NCBI GenBank assembly: GCA_903871605.1 | Contig: CAIQHF010000022.1 | Location: forward strand, 102,526 to 166,525 | Direction: 5' to 3' | Length of the DNA: 64,000 bases | From: an uncultured Sphingomonadaceae bacterium | GTDB taxonomy: Bacteria > Pseudomonadota > Alphaproteobacteria > Sphingomonadales > Sphingomonadaceae | Part shown: piece after piece, positions 51,755-59,918 of the stretch | Layout of the letters: each line of letters starts with the position of its first letter | Position numbering within the stretch: position 1 is the first letter of the stretch | Program-made: the position numbers and the translations under genes | The notes under the pieces: generated by a model | The model's database searches: none | What the model saw: only the letters and a program-made list of their open reading frames with translations | Told to the model about the DNA's origin: nothing

Positions 51755-54655
51755 ATGCGCAAAGCGGCTTTACTGACTACGGCATGCCTGATCGCTGCGA
51801 TCGCCAGCACCGACGCCCGCTCGGCCGATACTCGATTTCAAATTCCGGCGCAGGATTTGGCCTCCGCCTTGAAGGCGTTCGCGGCGCAATCGGGCGCTGC
51901 CATCGTCGCGTCGTCGGATCTCGTCCAGGGCCGCCAGGGTGGCGCGGCAGTCGGGAGACTCTCTCCCAGCGAGGCGCTTCAGCGAATTCTCCACGGTTCG
52001 GGACTCACCGCGCAGACGATCGGCGGCGCTTTCGTGGTGAGCATCGATCCTGTGACTCCGGCTTCGACGGAGGACGCGCAGGCCATCACCGTTACGGGTA
52101 CGCGCATTCGGGGCAGTGCGCCGATCGGCGCGCCGTTAACGGTGATCGACCGCAAGGCGATCGAAGACAGTGGGCGCGCAACGGTTGCCGACTACATCCA
52201 GACGCTGCCGCAGAACTACGCCGGAGGCCCCAATGAATCCAATCTCGGAACCAGCGCAAGCAACGGCGTAGGCAATAATCTGCGCTATGGAGCCAGCATC
52301 AATTTGCGCGGGCTCGGTACGGAATCCACACTCGTATTGTTCGACGGCAATCGACCGGCGCTCGGCGGATCGACCGGCGCTTTCGTAGATCTCTCGCTCG
52401 TACCGGCGACGGCGATCGATCGAATCGAGATCCTGACCGATGGCGCGTCTGCGATTTACGGTACTGACGCGGTTGCTGGCGTCGTCAATGTCCGGTTCCG
52501 CGATCATTTGAACGGCTTCGAGACGAACCTGTATTCGGGCACCGCCGACGGCGCCTTCGGCCAGTACCAGATAGGACAGGCGGCGGGAAAACGCTGGTCG
52601 ACCGGTGGTGTAATGATCGCTGCGCAATATGATCAGCGCGGGGCTTTGGCGGGCGCAGACAGACGCGCGTCGACAGACGATCTGACACCCTATGGCGGCC
52701 CCGATTATCGACCGGCTTATGATGCACCGGGTACGCTCATCGCTGCCAACGGAACGAGCTATGCGATCCCGGCGGGGCAGGACGGAAAAACCTTGTCGGC
52801 CGGATCGCTGATCGCGGATCAACAGCATCTTGTCGACGAGGCCAAACGGACCGATCTGCTACCGGCACAAAAAACCATTTCGGTGTACGCCGCGGGCGAT
52901 CAGCAGCTCGGCTGGGGACTGACCGCCTACGGGCACGCGCTCTATGCGCATCGCCGTTTCGATACGATAACCCAGGTCCAGGGTTTCCAGCCGGTGACGG
53001 TGCCGGTCACCAATCCCTTTTACGTCGATCCACTCGGCACGCGCCAGCCGGTGATAGTGCAATATGATTTCTCCGGCGAAGTCGGTGCTCCGCGCAGCGT
53101 CGGTACCGTGGACGCCATCACGACCAGCGGGGGCGTCAAAGGCGATATCGGTCCATGGACGATCGACGCCTCGGGCTCCTATGGACGCCAGGTCGAGCGC
53201 AATTACTATCGCAATCTGATCAGCTATAGCCGTGTCGCATCCGCACTGGCGTACACCGATCCGGCGACGGCGCTCAATGTATTTGGCGACGGCAGCGGCA
53301 ACGACCCGGCGACGATCGATGGCATCCGCGCGGAAATCGAGAATTATTCTCGGTACGCCGTGTGGTCGGCGAATTTGCGCACCGATGGGCCGGTCTTCAG
53401 ATTGCCAGCCGGTATGGTCAAGCTGGCGGCGGGGTTCGAGCATCGCGACGAACGTTTCACCGGCTTTCAAAGCTCGACGACGACCAGTCTCATCCCCACG
53501 GTTGCGCCGACGAACGGCGCGCCAGGTCACCGCAATATCGACGCGATCTATGGCGAGCTTGCGATCCCGGTAGTCGGACCTCGAACGGATGCTTTTCCCG
53601 GACGTCTCGATGTCTCGCTAGCCGCTCGCTCCGACTGGTACAGCGACGTCGGGCAAACGATCAATCCGAAGGCGGGATTACGATGGGAGCCAACGACGGG
53701 GCTCGCGCTGCGCGCGAGTTGGGGCACGTCGTTTCGCGCGCCCGGTTTCACCGAGAATGTGGGCGCGGCGAACAATTTCTATGAGGCGGTCGCACTGCCA
53801 GACCCTCGCTCGCCTACCGGCACGACGCCGGTCTTGGCCAAGATAGGTTCGGGACCCTCAATCGGCCCCGAGAAAGCCCGAAGCTGGACGGTTGGCGTCG
53901 ATCTAAAGCCCCTGTTCGCGCCGGGACTGACGCTCTCCGCCAGCTATTTTGACATCGCATATCGCGACCGGATCGGCAGCGCCAATGCCGAGGCCTATTC
54001 CTTTCTCGTCCAGCGCAACATCTATGGCAGTCTGATCGACGATCATCCCGATCCGGCGACCGTCGCCGCGTTCTACGCCAATCCGAGGTTTTTCAATCTG
54101 GCGGGCGTCGGCCCCAGCCAGATCGCCGCGATCATCAATCTCGAGACGCTCAATCTTTCGAAGCAAACCGAGCGCGGCGTCGATTTCGACATCGACTACA
54201 CGCACGCACTGTTCGGGGGCACGGCCTCGCTCGGCGTCGCCGGCACAAGGCTGCTTGCCCTCGACCAGCGGATCACGGCCACGGCGCCATCCCAGTCGGT
54301 GCTTGGCACCCTCTCCTATCCGGTCAAACTGCGGCTGCGCGGTCACGCCGGATGGGCGATCGGCGGCTTCGATGCGACGGCCTTCGTCAACTATACCAGC
54401 GGCTATACGAACCAGCTGGTCACGCCGAGCGCTCCCGTCTCAAGCTGGACGACGATAGATGGACAGATCGGCTACCGCTTCAGCCACGCATCGCCACTTT
54501 CAGGTGCCCGATTGGCGCTGAGTGCGGTCAATCTGTTCAACCGCCAGCCGCCCTATGTCGAAAACCACTTCTTTTCGACGACGCTGGCGTATGACCCGAG
54601 TGCCGCCAATGCGATTGGCCGCCTGATTTCGATCCAGGCAAATTTCTCTTGGTGA
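51755..54655 (+). CDS. TonB-dependent receptor with STN signalling domain
   Basis: A 966-residue outer-membrane receptor. After a signal peptide ending near TDARSA there is a secretin/TonB short N-terminal (STN) domain at about 27-95 (FQIPAQDLASALKAFAAQSG ... LQRILHGSGLTA). The TonB box-like QAITVTGTRI and plug (VADYIQTLPQNY, NLRGLGTESTLVLFDG) follow, then a beta-barrel ending LISIQANFSW with a terminal aromatic. The STN domain makes it a transducer as well as a transporter. Next to fecI-fecR and a lasso isopeptidase, its ligand is probably the cluster's own lasso peptide or a relative. Confidence 0.94.
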   Translation: MRKAALLTTACLIAAIASTDARSADTRFQIPAQDLASALKAFAAQSGAAIVASSDLVQGRQGGAAVGRLSPSEALQRILHGSGLTAQTIGGAFVVSIDPVTPASTEDAQAITVTGTRIRGSAPIGAPLTVIDRKAIEDSGRATVADYIQTLPQNYAGGPNESNLGTSASNGVGNNLRYGASINLRGLGTESTLVLFDGNRPALGGSTGAFVDLSLVPATAIDRIEILTDGASAIYGTDAVAGVVNVRFRDHLNGFETNLYSGTADGAFGQYQIGQAAGKRWSTGGVMIAAQYDQRGALAGADRRASTDDLTPYGGPDYRPAYDAPGTLIAANGTSYAIPAGQDGKTLSAGSLIADQQHLVDEAKRTDLLPAQKTISVYAAGDQQLGWGLTAYGHALYAHRRFDTITQVQGFQPVTVPVTNPFYVDPLGTRQPVIVQYDFSGEVGAPRSVGTVDAITTSGGVKGDIGPWTIDASGSYGRQVERNYYRNLISYSRVASALAYTDPATALNVFGDGSGNDPATIDGIRAEIENYSRYAVWSANLRTDGPVFRLPAGMVKLAAGFEHRDERFTGFQSSTTTSLIPTVAPTNGAPGHRNIDAIYGELAIPVVGPRTDAFPGRLDVSLAARSDWYSDVGQTINPKAGLRWEPTTGLALRASWGTSFRAPGFTENVGAANNFYEAVALPDPRSPTGTTPVLAKIGSGPSIGPEKARSWTVGVDLKPLFAPGLTLSASYFDIAYRDRIGSANAEAYSFLVQRNIYGSLIDDHPDPATVAAFYANPRFFNLAGVGPSQIAAIINLETLNLSKQTERGVDFDIDYTHALFGGTASLGVAGTRLLALDQRITATAPSQSVLGTLSYPVKLRLRGHAGWAIGGFDATAFVNYTSGYTNQLVTPSAPVSSWTTIDGQIGYRFSHASPLSGARLALSAVNLFNRQPPYVENHFFSTTLAYDPSAANAIGRLISIQANFSW

Positions 54656-56664
54656 TGGGCGCCGCACTGGCAACCGTCGCGGCGGCAGTTGCGCTATCGG
54701 TCACCGCCGGGCCTGGGCGAGGCGTGTCGGTGTCTGACATCGTCGAGGTGACCGATCTGTCGGGTGTCAGCCTTTCACCCGATGGTCGCTGGATAGCCTT
54801 CCGGACTGACCAGGCTTCGATTGCCGACAATGGCTATCTCCTGCGCTGGTTTGTGATGCCGTCGGATCGTAGCGCAGCGCCGCATTTGGTCGCAGATGGC
54901 GGAGGTGCGTTGTTCCTGGACGCGGGGGTGCTCGCGACCGAGACGCCAATCTGGGCGCCTGATTCCAGCGGATTCTACATGCGGGCCCTGATCGGCGGCC
55001 AGATCCAGGTCTGGCGGGCGTCGTCCGACAGAAGCCCACCGACCCAGATTACGCACGACCCTGCCAATGTGCGCGATTTCACGCTGGCGCCAGATGGGCA
55101 CCATCTGACCTACCACGTCGGAGCTTCACGATCGGCGATCGACGCCGCCGAGCAACGTGCCCAGGATGATGGCGTTCTCGTAGACAGCTCGGTTGATATC
55201 GGTCAGCCGATCACGCGTGGCGCCTGGATCGATGGCCGTTTGGCGAGCCAGCGCTTCACGGGACAATGGTTTGCGCGTGGCGACATATTGTGGAAGACCC
55301 CGCTGGGAAGCGTGACCATCAAGATTCCGGATCCGCCGACGCAAAAGGCGAGCACGGTGATCGGCGTAGCCGCTTCATCCGAAGGAACAGCATCCGGCCG
55401 CGCGATTATTCGTTTCGTCGGAGCCGGTACCCAGCTGACGATCGAGCGACCGGATGCCTTGCCTGTCCAGTGTCGCACGGCGCAGTGTCTAGCGGGACGG
55501 GTCGTCTCAGCCGTCCCGATGCGCAGTGGCGCGTCGTGGCTTGTGACCGCGAACGATCCGGCCCACCAGCAGACCCTGTTCGCCTGGACACCGGGGTCAC
55601 CTCGAGCGCGCACGATCGCAAGCATAGCGGGCCTTCTCAATGGCGGGCGCGAGCCGAGTGAGCCCTGCTCGGTCGCTCGCTCGCAGCTGATCTGCGTAGA
55701 GGCGGAACCGACTAGTCCACCGCGCCTGGTCAGCGTGGATATCATGAGCGGGGAACGCGAGACTTTGTTCGATCCCAATGCGACGCTGCGAAATGATATC
55801 GACCGATCGGAACAGCATCTCTTTTGGCGAGGGCCCGATGGCGCGCACTTCACCGCCGAGCTGATCCTGCCACCGACGCCACCGCCATCGACAGGTTACC
55901 CGCTCGTCCTGCAATATTATTATTGCGCGGGATTCCTACGCGGCGGCCTGGGCGACGAATTGCCGATGCTGCCGTTGGCAAGCCGAGGTATCGCAACACT
56001 GTGTATCAATCAGCCGGCTTATGCAGGAGCACGCAACGCGACGCGCGACTACCAGCGCGCGCTCGGTGGGATCGATACGATCGTCGCGAGACTCTCGCGA
56101 GCGCGCCTCATCGATCGAAAGCATATCGGCATGTGGGGTCTGAGCTTCGGCAGCGAGGTCACCATGGCGGTCGCCGAACACTCCTCGCTCCTGGCGGCGA
56201 TTTCGTTGGCGACCGAGCCCCTGGAGCCTAGTTATTACTGGTATTATAGCGTTGCGGGCAACTCGATCGGGCCGACTTTTTTAAAGAACTGGCACGTGCG
56301 CGACCCCTCAAGCGATCTTCAAAGCTGGAAGGTGCATTCACCCGCGCTCAATGTCAGCCAAATCCACGCGCCGGTGCTGCTGCAGCTGCCCGAACAGGAG
56401 GCCCGCATTTCGATGCAATTCTATTCATCGCTTAGCCGGACGTCGACGCCTGTCGAGCTTTACGCCTTCGCCAACGAACCGCACATCAAAGAGCAGCCGC
56501 GTCACAAGGCCGCCGCCTATCAACGCAATCTCGACTGGTTCCGTTTCTGGCTTCAGCACGTGCAGGATCCGGCGCCGGATCGTGCAGACCAATATGCGCG
56601 ATGGCGCACGCTCGAGATCCGCCGTTCAGCTACGCGTCTTGGTAAGGATAGTGCGCGCCCATAG
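54655..56664 (+). CDS. Lasso peptide isopeptidase (AtxE2-like, S9 family)
   Basis: A 669-residue prolyl-oligopeptidase-like hydrolase with an N-terminal export signal (ALATVAAAVALSVTAG). The beta-propeller half begins VTDLSGVSLSPDGRWIAFR. The alpha/beta-hydrolase half holds the nucleophile in MWGLSFGSEV (Ser497) and the His in NEPHIKEQ (His610). The acid is probably a Glu in LPEQEAR (Glu580 or 582). AtxE2-type enzymes open the isopeptide ring of astexin-like lasso peptides. The start overlaps the receptor stop as TGATG. The 3' end overlaps the convergent maturation gene C by 39 bases. Confidence 0.88.
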   Translation: MGAALATVAAAVALSVTAGPGRGVSVSDIVEVTDLSGVSLSPDGRWIAFRTDQASIADNGYLLRWFVMPSDRSAAPHLVADGGGALFLDAGVLATETPIWAPDSSGFYMRALIGGQIQVWRASSDRSPPTQITHDPANVRDFTLAPDGHHLTYHVGASRSAIDAAEQRAQDDGVLVDSSVDIGQPITRGAWIDGRLASQRFTGQWFARGDILWKTPLGSVTIKIPDPPTQKASTVIGVAASSEGTASGRAIIRFVGAGTQLTIERPDALPVQCRTAQCLAGRVVSAVPMRSGASWLVTANDPAHQQTLFAWTPGSPRARTIASIAGLLNGGREPSEPCSVARSQLICVEAEPTSPPRLVSVDIMSGERETLFDPNATLRNDIDRSEQHLFWRGPDGAHFTAELILPPTPPPSTGYPLVLQYYYCAGFLRGGLGDELPMLPLASRGIATLCINQPAYAGARNATRDYQRALGGIDTIVARLSRARLIDRKHIGMWGLSFGSEVTMAVAEHSSLLAAISLATEPLEPSYYWYYSVAGNSIGPTFLKNWHVRDPSSDLQSWKVHSPALNVSQIHAPVLLQLPEQEARISMQFYSSLSRTSTPVELYAFANEPHIKEQPRHKAAAYQRNLDWFRFWLQHVQDPAPDRADQYARWRTLEIRRSATRLGKDSARP

Positions 56665-58374
56665 CTCCGCGTCTACCAGCGCCAGGATTCGAGCGTAGTC
56701 GGCGGGGCCACCCCGTGCCGGCTCGCGCAAGCAGTCGACGATCCTTGGCATGTCAAGCAATCCGGCGCCATGAAGAAGCCCATCTCGTAGAGTGGCTGTC
56801 AATTCAGGGCGCGCCCGATCATAGGCACGGACCATCAGAGACTCAACCCGACCTTTTTTGGTGCGTGCGAGTACCGCTGGCGGCAGGCGATCGGCGAAAG
56901 CGGCGCGGGCGACGGCGCGATCGCGGCCACCGGCAAGCCATTGCCAACTCGGGATCGCCAGGCAGGCTTCGAGCACGGGCTGGCTGAGCAACGGGAAGAC
57001 ATAACGCCGCCTGCAAAAGCGATCATGAGCGGTCAGCACCAGATGGATCCGGAGCACAGCAGCGATATGCGCGCGCAGTCCGGGCGGCGTTCCAGCCGGT
57101 AGCGCCAGCCAGGGATGACGGTCGGGTGCGGGTCGGACGTCGCGATTCAAAAAGCGGTGATTGGGCGGCCAATGGCGTGTGCGAAGGCTGTCACGGATCC
57201 CGCGCCGCGCGAGCGATCGTCCCACCTGCCAATAGGTACTGCCCGAGGTCGTTGCCACGTCGGCGAAGACTCGACGCGCCAGGGCTAATCCGCCCACTTG
57301 CCAGGCATCGACGATGGGCGCGGTCGATCCGATCGAGCAGAAGACATTATCGCCGCCTGCCCCGCTCAAGAAAGCATCCGCGCCAACGGCATCACCCAGA
57401 GCCTGCAAGGTTCGGTCGAGACCGGCCAGGAAACCCGTGCCACCGGGACGCTCGGTACGCCGTGTCGGCGTGTGGAGAGCGTTCACAACGTCGTCGCCGA
57501 CGACGGCCTCGATCAACGGCGCTACAAACTTGTCGGTGACCAGTCGAGCATAGCGGCGCTCGTCACCATCCGCGGCGCGAGTCGCGAACGTGAAACCGGT
57601 CCAGCGCGCAGACGCGCGATCGAGCGCGGCGGCCAAAATCGACGAATCGAGCCCGCCTGAGAGCTCTAGCCCGATTTGCTCGACGCCGAAGGCCCAGGCA
57701 GCGACGGCGCCATCGACGACCGACTCAAGCTCCTTGATCCTGTTTCGGCTCGCCGCGGCTCCCTGAGCCGCGTTACGAAATGCCCAGGGCTGCCAGATCT
57801 GTTCCATGGCCGGCGCGTCGGCATCCAGCCGCATGCGCTGACCCGGCAAGAGCTCGGTAACCTCCTCGATACCGGTCCGCGCCGTCGGCACCTGCGGATA
57901 GCACAGGTTATGTGCGACGCCAGGCCAGTCGATCGGGGTCCGGATATGTCCAAAGGCCTCGAGGGCTTCGAAATCGGAGGCGATCAGGGTCAGGCCGGAA
58001 CCGCTGTGAAACAGGACGGGCTGCGTCGCCGAGGGGTCGCGCATAATGCACCAAGGCCGGTCGGGACCCTCACGCCATATGGCCACGTAGCTTCCGAAAT
58101 ACGCGACCAGCAGCGACCGTCCGCCGGTACTCGCCACGGCCAGTTGTTGATGCGTCTCGATGTGCGATACCGGGCGGCTGTCCGCCGCCCGAAAGATCTT
58201 GCCGACGATCCAGCCGTCGACCGAAGGCAGCGCAATGGCGTTGCTCCCGGTCTCGGAGAAAAGCGCTGCGCCCTCCTGCATCGACACGATTGGAAAAAGC
58301 GGTGCCAAACGATCCCGCCATGTCGGAACGTATCCAGCGGCTTCCCGACCGATTGCCAGACAGAAACGAAACAT
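56626..58374 (-). CDS. Lasso cyclase C (asparagine synthetase-like)
   Basis: A 582-residue asparagine-synthetase homologue that adenylates the ring acid residue and closes the macrolactam. The ATP-pyrophosphatase loop is LELSGGLDSSILAAAL near residue 238. The N-terminal glutaminase-like domain lacks the Cys2 nucleophile, as expected for lasso cyclases. Start is ATG 58374 overlapping the B stop as TGATG (or GTG 58377). Here C follows B, unlike the usual A-C-B order in clusters that encode an isopeptidase. Confidence 0.9.
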   Translation of the reverse strand: MFRFCLAIGREAAGYVPTWRDRLAPLFPIVSMQEGAALFSETGSNAIALPSVDGWIVGKIFRAADSRPVSHIETHQQLAVASTGGRSLLVAYFGSYVAIWREGPDRPWCIMRDPSATQPVLFHSGSGLTLIASDFEALEAFGHIRTPIDWPGVAHNLCYPQVPTARTGIEEVTELLPGQRMRLDADAPAMEQIWQPWAFRNAAQGAAASRNRIKELESVVDGAVAAWAFGVEQIGLELSGGLDSSILAAALDRASARWTGFTFATRAADGDERRYARLVTDKFVAPLIEAVVGDDVVNALHTPTRRTERPGGTGFLAGLDRTLQALGDAVGADAFLSGAGGDNVFCSIGSTAPIVDAWQVGGLALARRVFADVATTSGSTYWQVGRSLARRGIRDSLRTRHWPPNHRFLNRDVRPAPDRHPWLALPAGTPPGLRAHIAAVLRIHLVLTAHDRFCRRRYVFPLLSQPVLEACLAIPSWQWLAGGRDRAVARAAFADRLPPAVLARTKKGRVESLMVRAYDRARPELTATLRDGLLHGAGLLDMPRIVDCLREPARGGPADYARILALVDAELWARTILTKTRS

Positions 58375-59021
58375 CACAACGCCAGTATCGGAGTGAATTC
58401 GGCAATGACGTCGAGATCATCGCTGAGCACTGTCGAACCTGCCTGCACCCAGCTATGCGCGGCGAAAGGGTCGATACGAACGCCGAGTACGAGGGTGGCA
58501 TCGAGACCCGCGTCGACGAGAAGGATCATGAGCGCAAGGCTATCGCGCAGGCACACCGGTCGGATCGGAACCCTGGTGCGGATCGCCCTATAGGTCTGGG
58601 CAACAGCAACAGCTGCATCGACGTCCCGCCGTAACGCGTGGGTCGCCTCGCGTGCGCTGATCAACCGGAGGCTAGCCTCGAAGCCGCGCGCCCATTGGAT
58701 CCACGTGACGGACAGAAGCGCTCGGCAAACGCGAAGCCACAGCATATCCCGTGCAGATGCGACCGAGGCCAAGGGGATCATGTGTTCCGGGTTGGGAATA
58801 TCGAGTGGTCGGTACGGGGTGTTTCCCGCGCAGAGAATACCGGCGGCGAGCAGATGCTCCAGCGCTGCGACGTCGGTAACGGTCTCATCCTTCGCGATGT
58901 TTTGAAACACGTGAGCGGCACGCGCGCCCAGCGATCGATAGCGGTCGGCGGAGATGTCGAGCAGTATCGCGCGCTCGTCGAACAAAGCGATCCGAAGATG
59001 AGGGGGAAGCGCGTGGGCCAT
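58374..59021 (-). CDS. Lasso leader peptidase B (fused RRE plus transglutaminase-like)
   Basis: A 215-residue fused B protein. Residues about 5-85 form a PqqD-like recognition element (RRE; LRIALFDERAILLDISADRYRSL), which binds the leader. Residues 90-215 form the cysteine protease: Cys157 in VCLRDSLALM, His189 in FAAHSWVQ and Asp201/202 in VLSDDLD. It removes the leader before cyclisation. No clear ribosome site precedes ATG 59021, but a hairpin does (59031-59060). Gene B is coupled to gene C. Confidence 0.92.
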   Translation of the reverse strand: MAHALPPHLRIALFDERAILLDISADRYRSLGARAAHVFQNIAKDETVTDVAALEHLLAAGILCAGNTPYRPLDIPNPEHMIPLASVASARDMLWLRVCRALLSVTWIQWARGFEASLRLISAREATHALRRDVDAAVAVAQTYRAIRTRVPIRPVCLRDSLALMILLVDAGLDATLVLGVRIDPFAAHSWVQAGSTVLSDDLDVIAEFTPILAL

Positions 59022-59030
59022 CGCCGTTCG

Positions 59031-59060
59031 AATGCGCGGACGCCAAAACGCCCGCGCATT
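59031..59060 (-). promoter_or_regulatory. Hairpin between precursor gene and gene B
   Basis: AATGCGCGG (59031-59039) and CCGCGCATT (59052-59060) form a perfect 9-base stem with a 12-base loop, in the 46-base gap between A and B. Stem-loops after the precursor gene are known in lasso clusters and raise the precursor transcript relative to downstream genes. Confidence 0.65.
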
Positions 59061-59067
59061 CTAGAGC

Positions 59068-59196
59068 TCAGTCGGCGTCGGAGAGACCGATCGGCTGGAG
59101 ACCGGCGGTCTCCTGCGGAAGGCCTACCGAGCCCTGGGTCTCGATGCTGGCGGCGCCCAGATCGATCAGTTCAAGCGTGTTCTGGTCGGTGTTCAT
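59068..59196 (-). CDS. Lasso peptide precursor A (not in the ORF track)
   Basis: A 42-codon gene, shorter than the track cutoff. The leader MNTDQNTLELIDLGAASIETQ ends with the proteobacterial lasso signature: the L-G-x-A-S-x-E-T-x pattern with Thr at -2 before a Gly. The core starts GSVGLPQE, giving Gly1 and Glu8 for an 8-residue ring, and continues TAGLQPIGLSDAD as a 13-residue tail. The tail has no bulky aromatic plug; Leu/Gln/Ile must serve. Adding residue masses by hand gives about 2006.0 Da for the mature ring form. ATG 59196 is preferred since GAGGAG is 7 bases upstream; ATG 59202 is too close. It lies 46 bases before gene B. Confidence 0.9.
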   Translation of the reverse strand: MNTDQNTLELIDLGAASIETQGSVGLPQETAGLQPIGLSDAD

Positions 59197-59297
59197 GACC
59201 ATTCTCCTCTTGCCGTACGGAATTGGACGGCAGGATCAGACTATGCGGTTCGACGCAGATGGGAACTTTATACTTCTCGTATCGGCCGAATATTGTT

Positions 59298-59918
59298 TTA
59301 CGGCCCGATGTGCTTATGACTTCGCAGAATTCCGGCAATCTCGCCAACGATCCGGAGACGACGGCGATGAAAATGATCGAAGGCGCGCGCCGCTTCCGTC
59401 CAGCGCGCATCAGCCAAAGCCGAATCGATCGGCGCGACATCCTCGTCGCTTCGCGGAAGGACCAATGCCTCCGCTCGCCGGCAGAGAGCCATGCGATCGT
59501 TGAGGCTGGCGATCGCGAGCCGATGCTCGTGGTTCGATGAGCGCAGCGCAAGGTCCGTGAACACGCCTTCCACCTGCGCGACATAATCCGCTGCGACGGC
59601 GCTCGTCGCTGCTACAGCGGTGCTGGTTGGACGCGCCGCGCTACGCAACACGACGTGAACAAGTTCGCTGCTCCAATCGTAAAGATCCCTGATCGCCGGC
59701 TCGACGATATGGGGTTGGCGGAAACCTTCCTGTTGCCAGCTTTCCACGAGATGTTCGCCAGCTAGACGATGAAGGGCTTCTCGCACCGGCGTCGGGCTTG
59801 CCGCCAGATCCAACGCCAACTGGTGCGGATCAAGCCGCTCTCCGGGCGCAAAGCCACCTGCCATGATGCGCGCCTTGAGAGCGTCATAGACGCGCATCAT
59901 CGTCGCCCCGGGGCTCAT
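59298..59918 (-). CDS. GntR family transcriptional regulator
   Basis: A 206-residue FadR-type GntR regulator. The winged HTH (residues 5-70) reads RVYDALKARIMAGGFAPGERLDPHQLALDLAASPTP-type sequence with the family PVREALHRLAGEHLVE helix. The C-terminal FCD-like helical domain (LYDWSSELVHVVLRSAARP, HFHRRRLRIVGE) would bind an acidic ligand. The start overlaps the phyH stop by four bases, and the gene ends about 100 bases before the precursor gene, so it probably controls it. Confidence 0.9.
   Translation of the reverse strand: MSPGATMMRVYDALKARIMAGGFAPGERLDPHQLALDLAASPTPVREALHRLAGEHLVESWQQEGFRQPHIVEPAIRDLYDWSSELVHVVLRSAARPTSTAVAATSAVAADYVAQVEGVFTDLALRSSNHEHRLAIASLNDRMALCRRAEALVLPRSDEDVAPIDSALADARWTEAARAFDHFHRRRLRIVGEIAGILRSHKHIGP

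Noticed and set aside
59200-59202. Alternative ATG at 59202 for the lasso precursor
   Set aside because: It lies only about one base after the GAGGAG site, too close; ATG 59196 has normal spacing.
59203-59297. GAACC-N16-CCGTC as an ECF promoter for the lasso precursor gene
   Set aside because: The match is loose and such short patterns are frequent in this GC-rich sequence; not enough to call.
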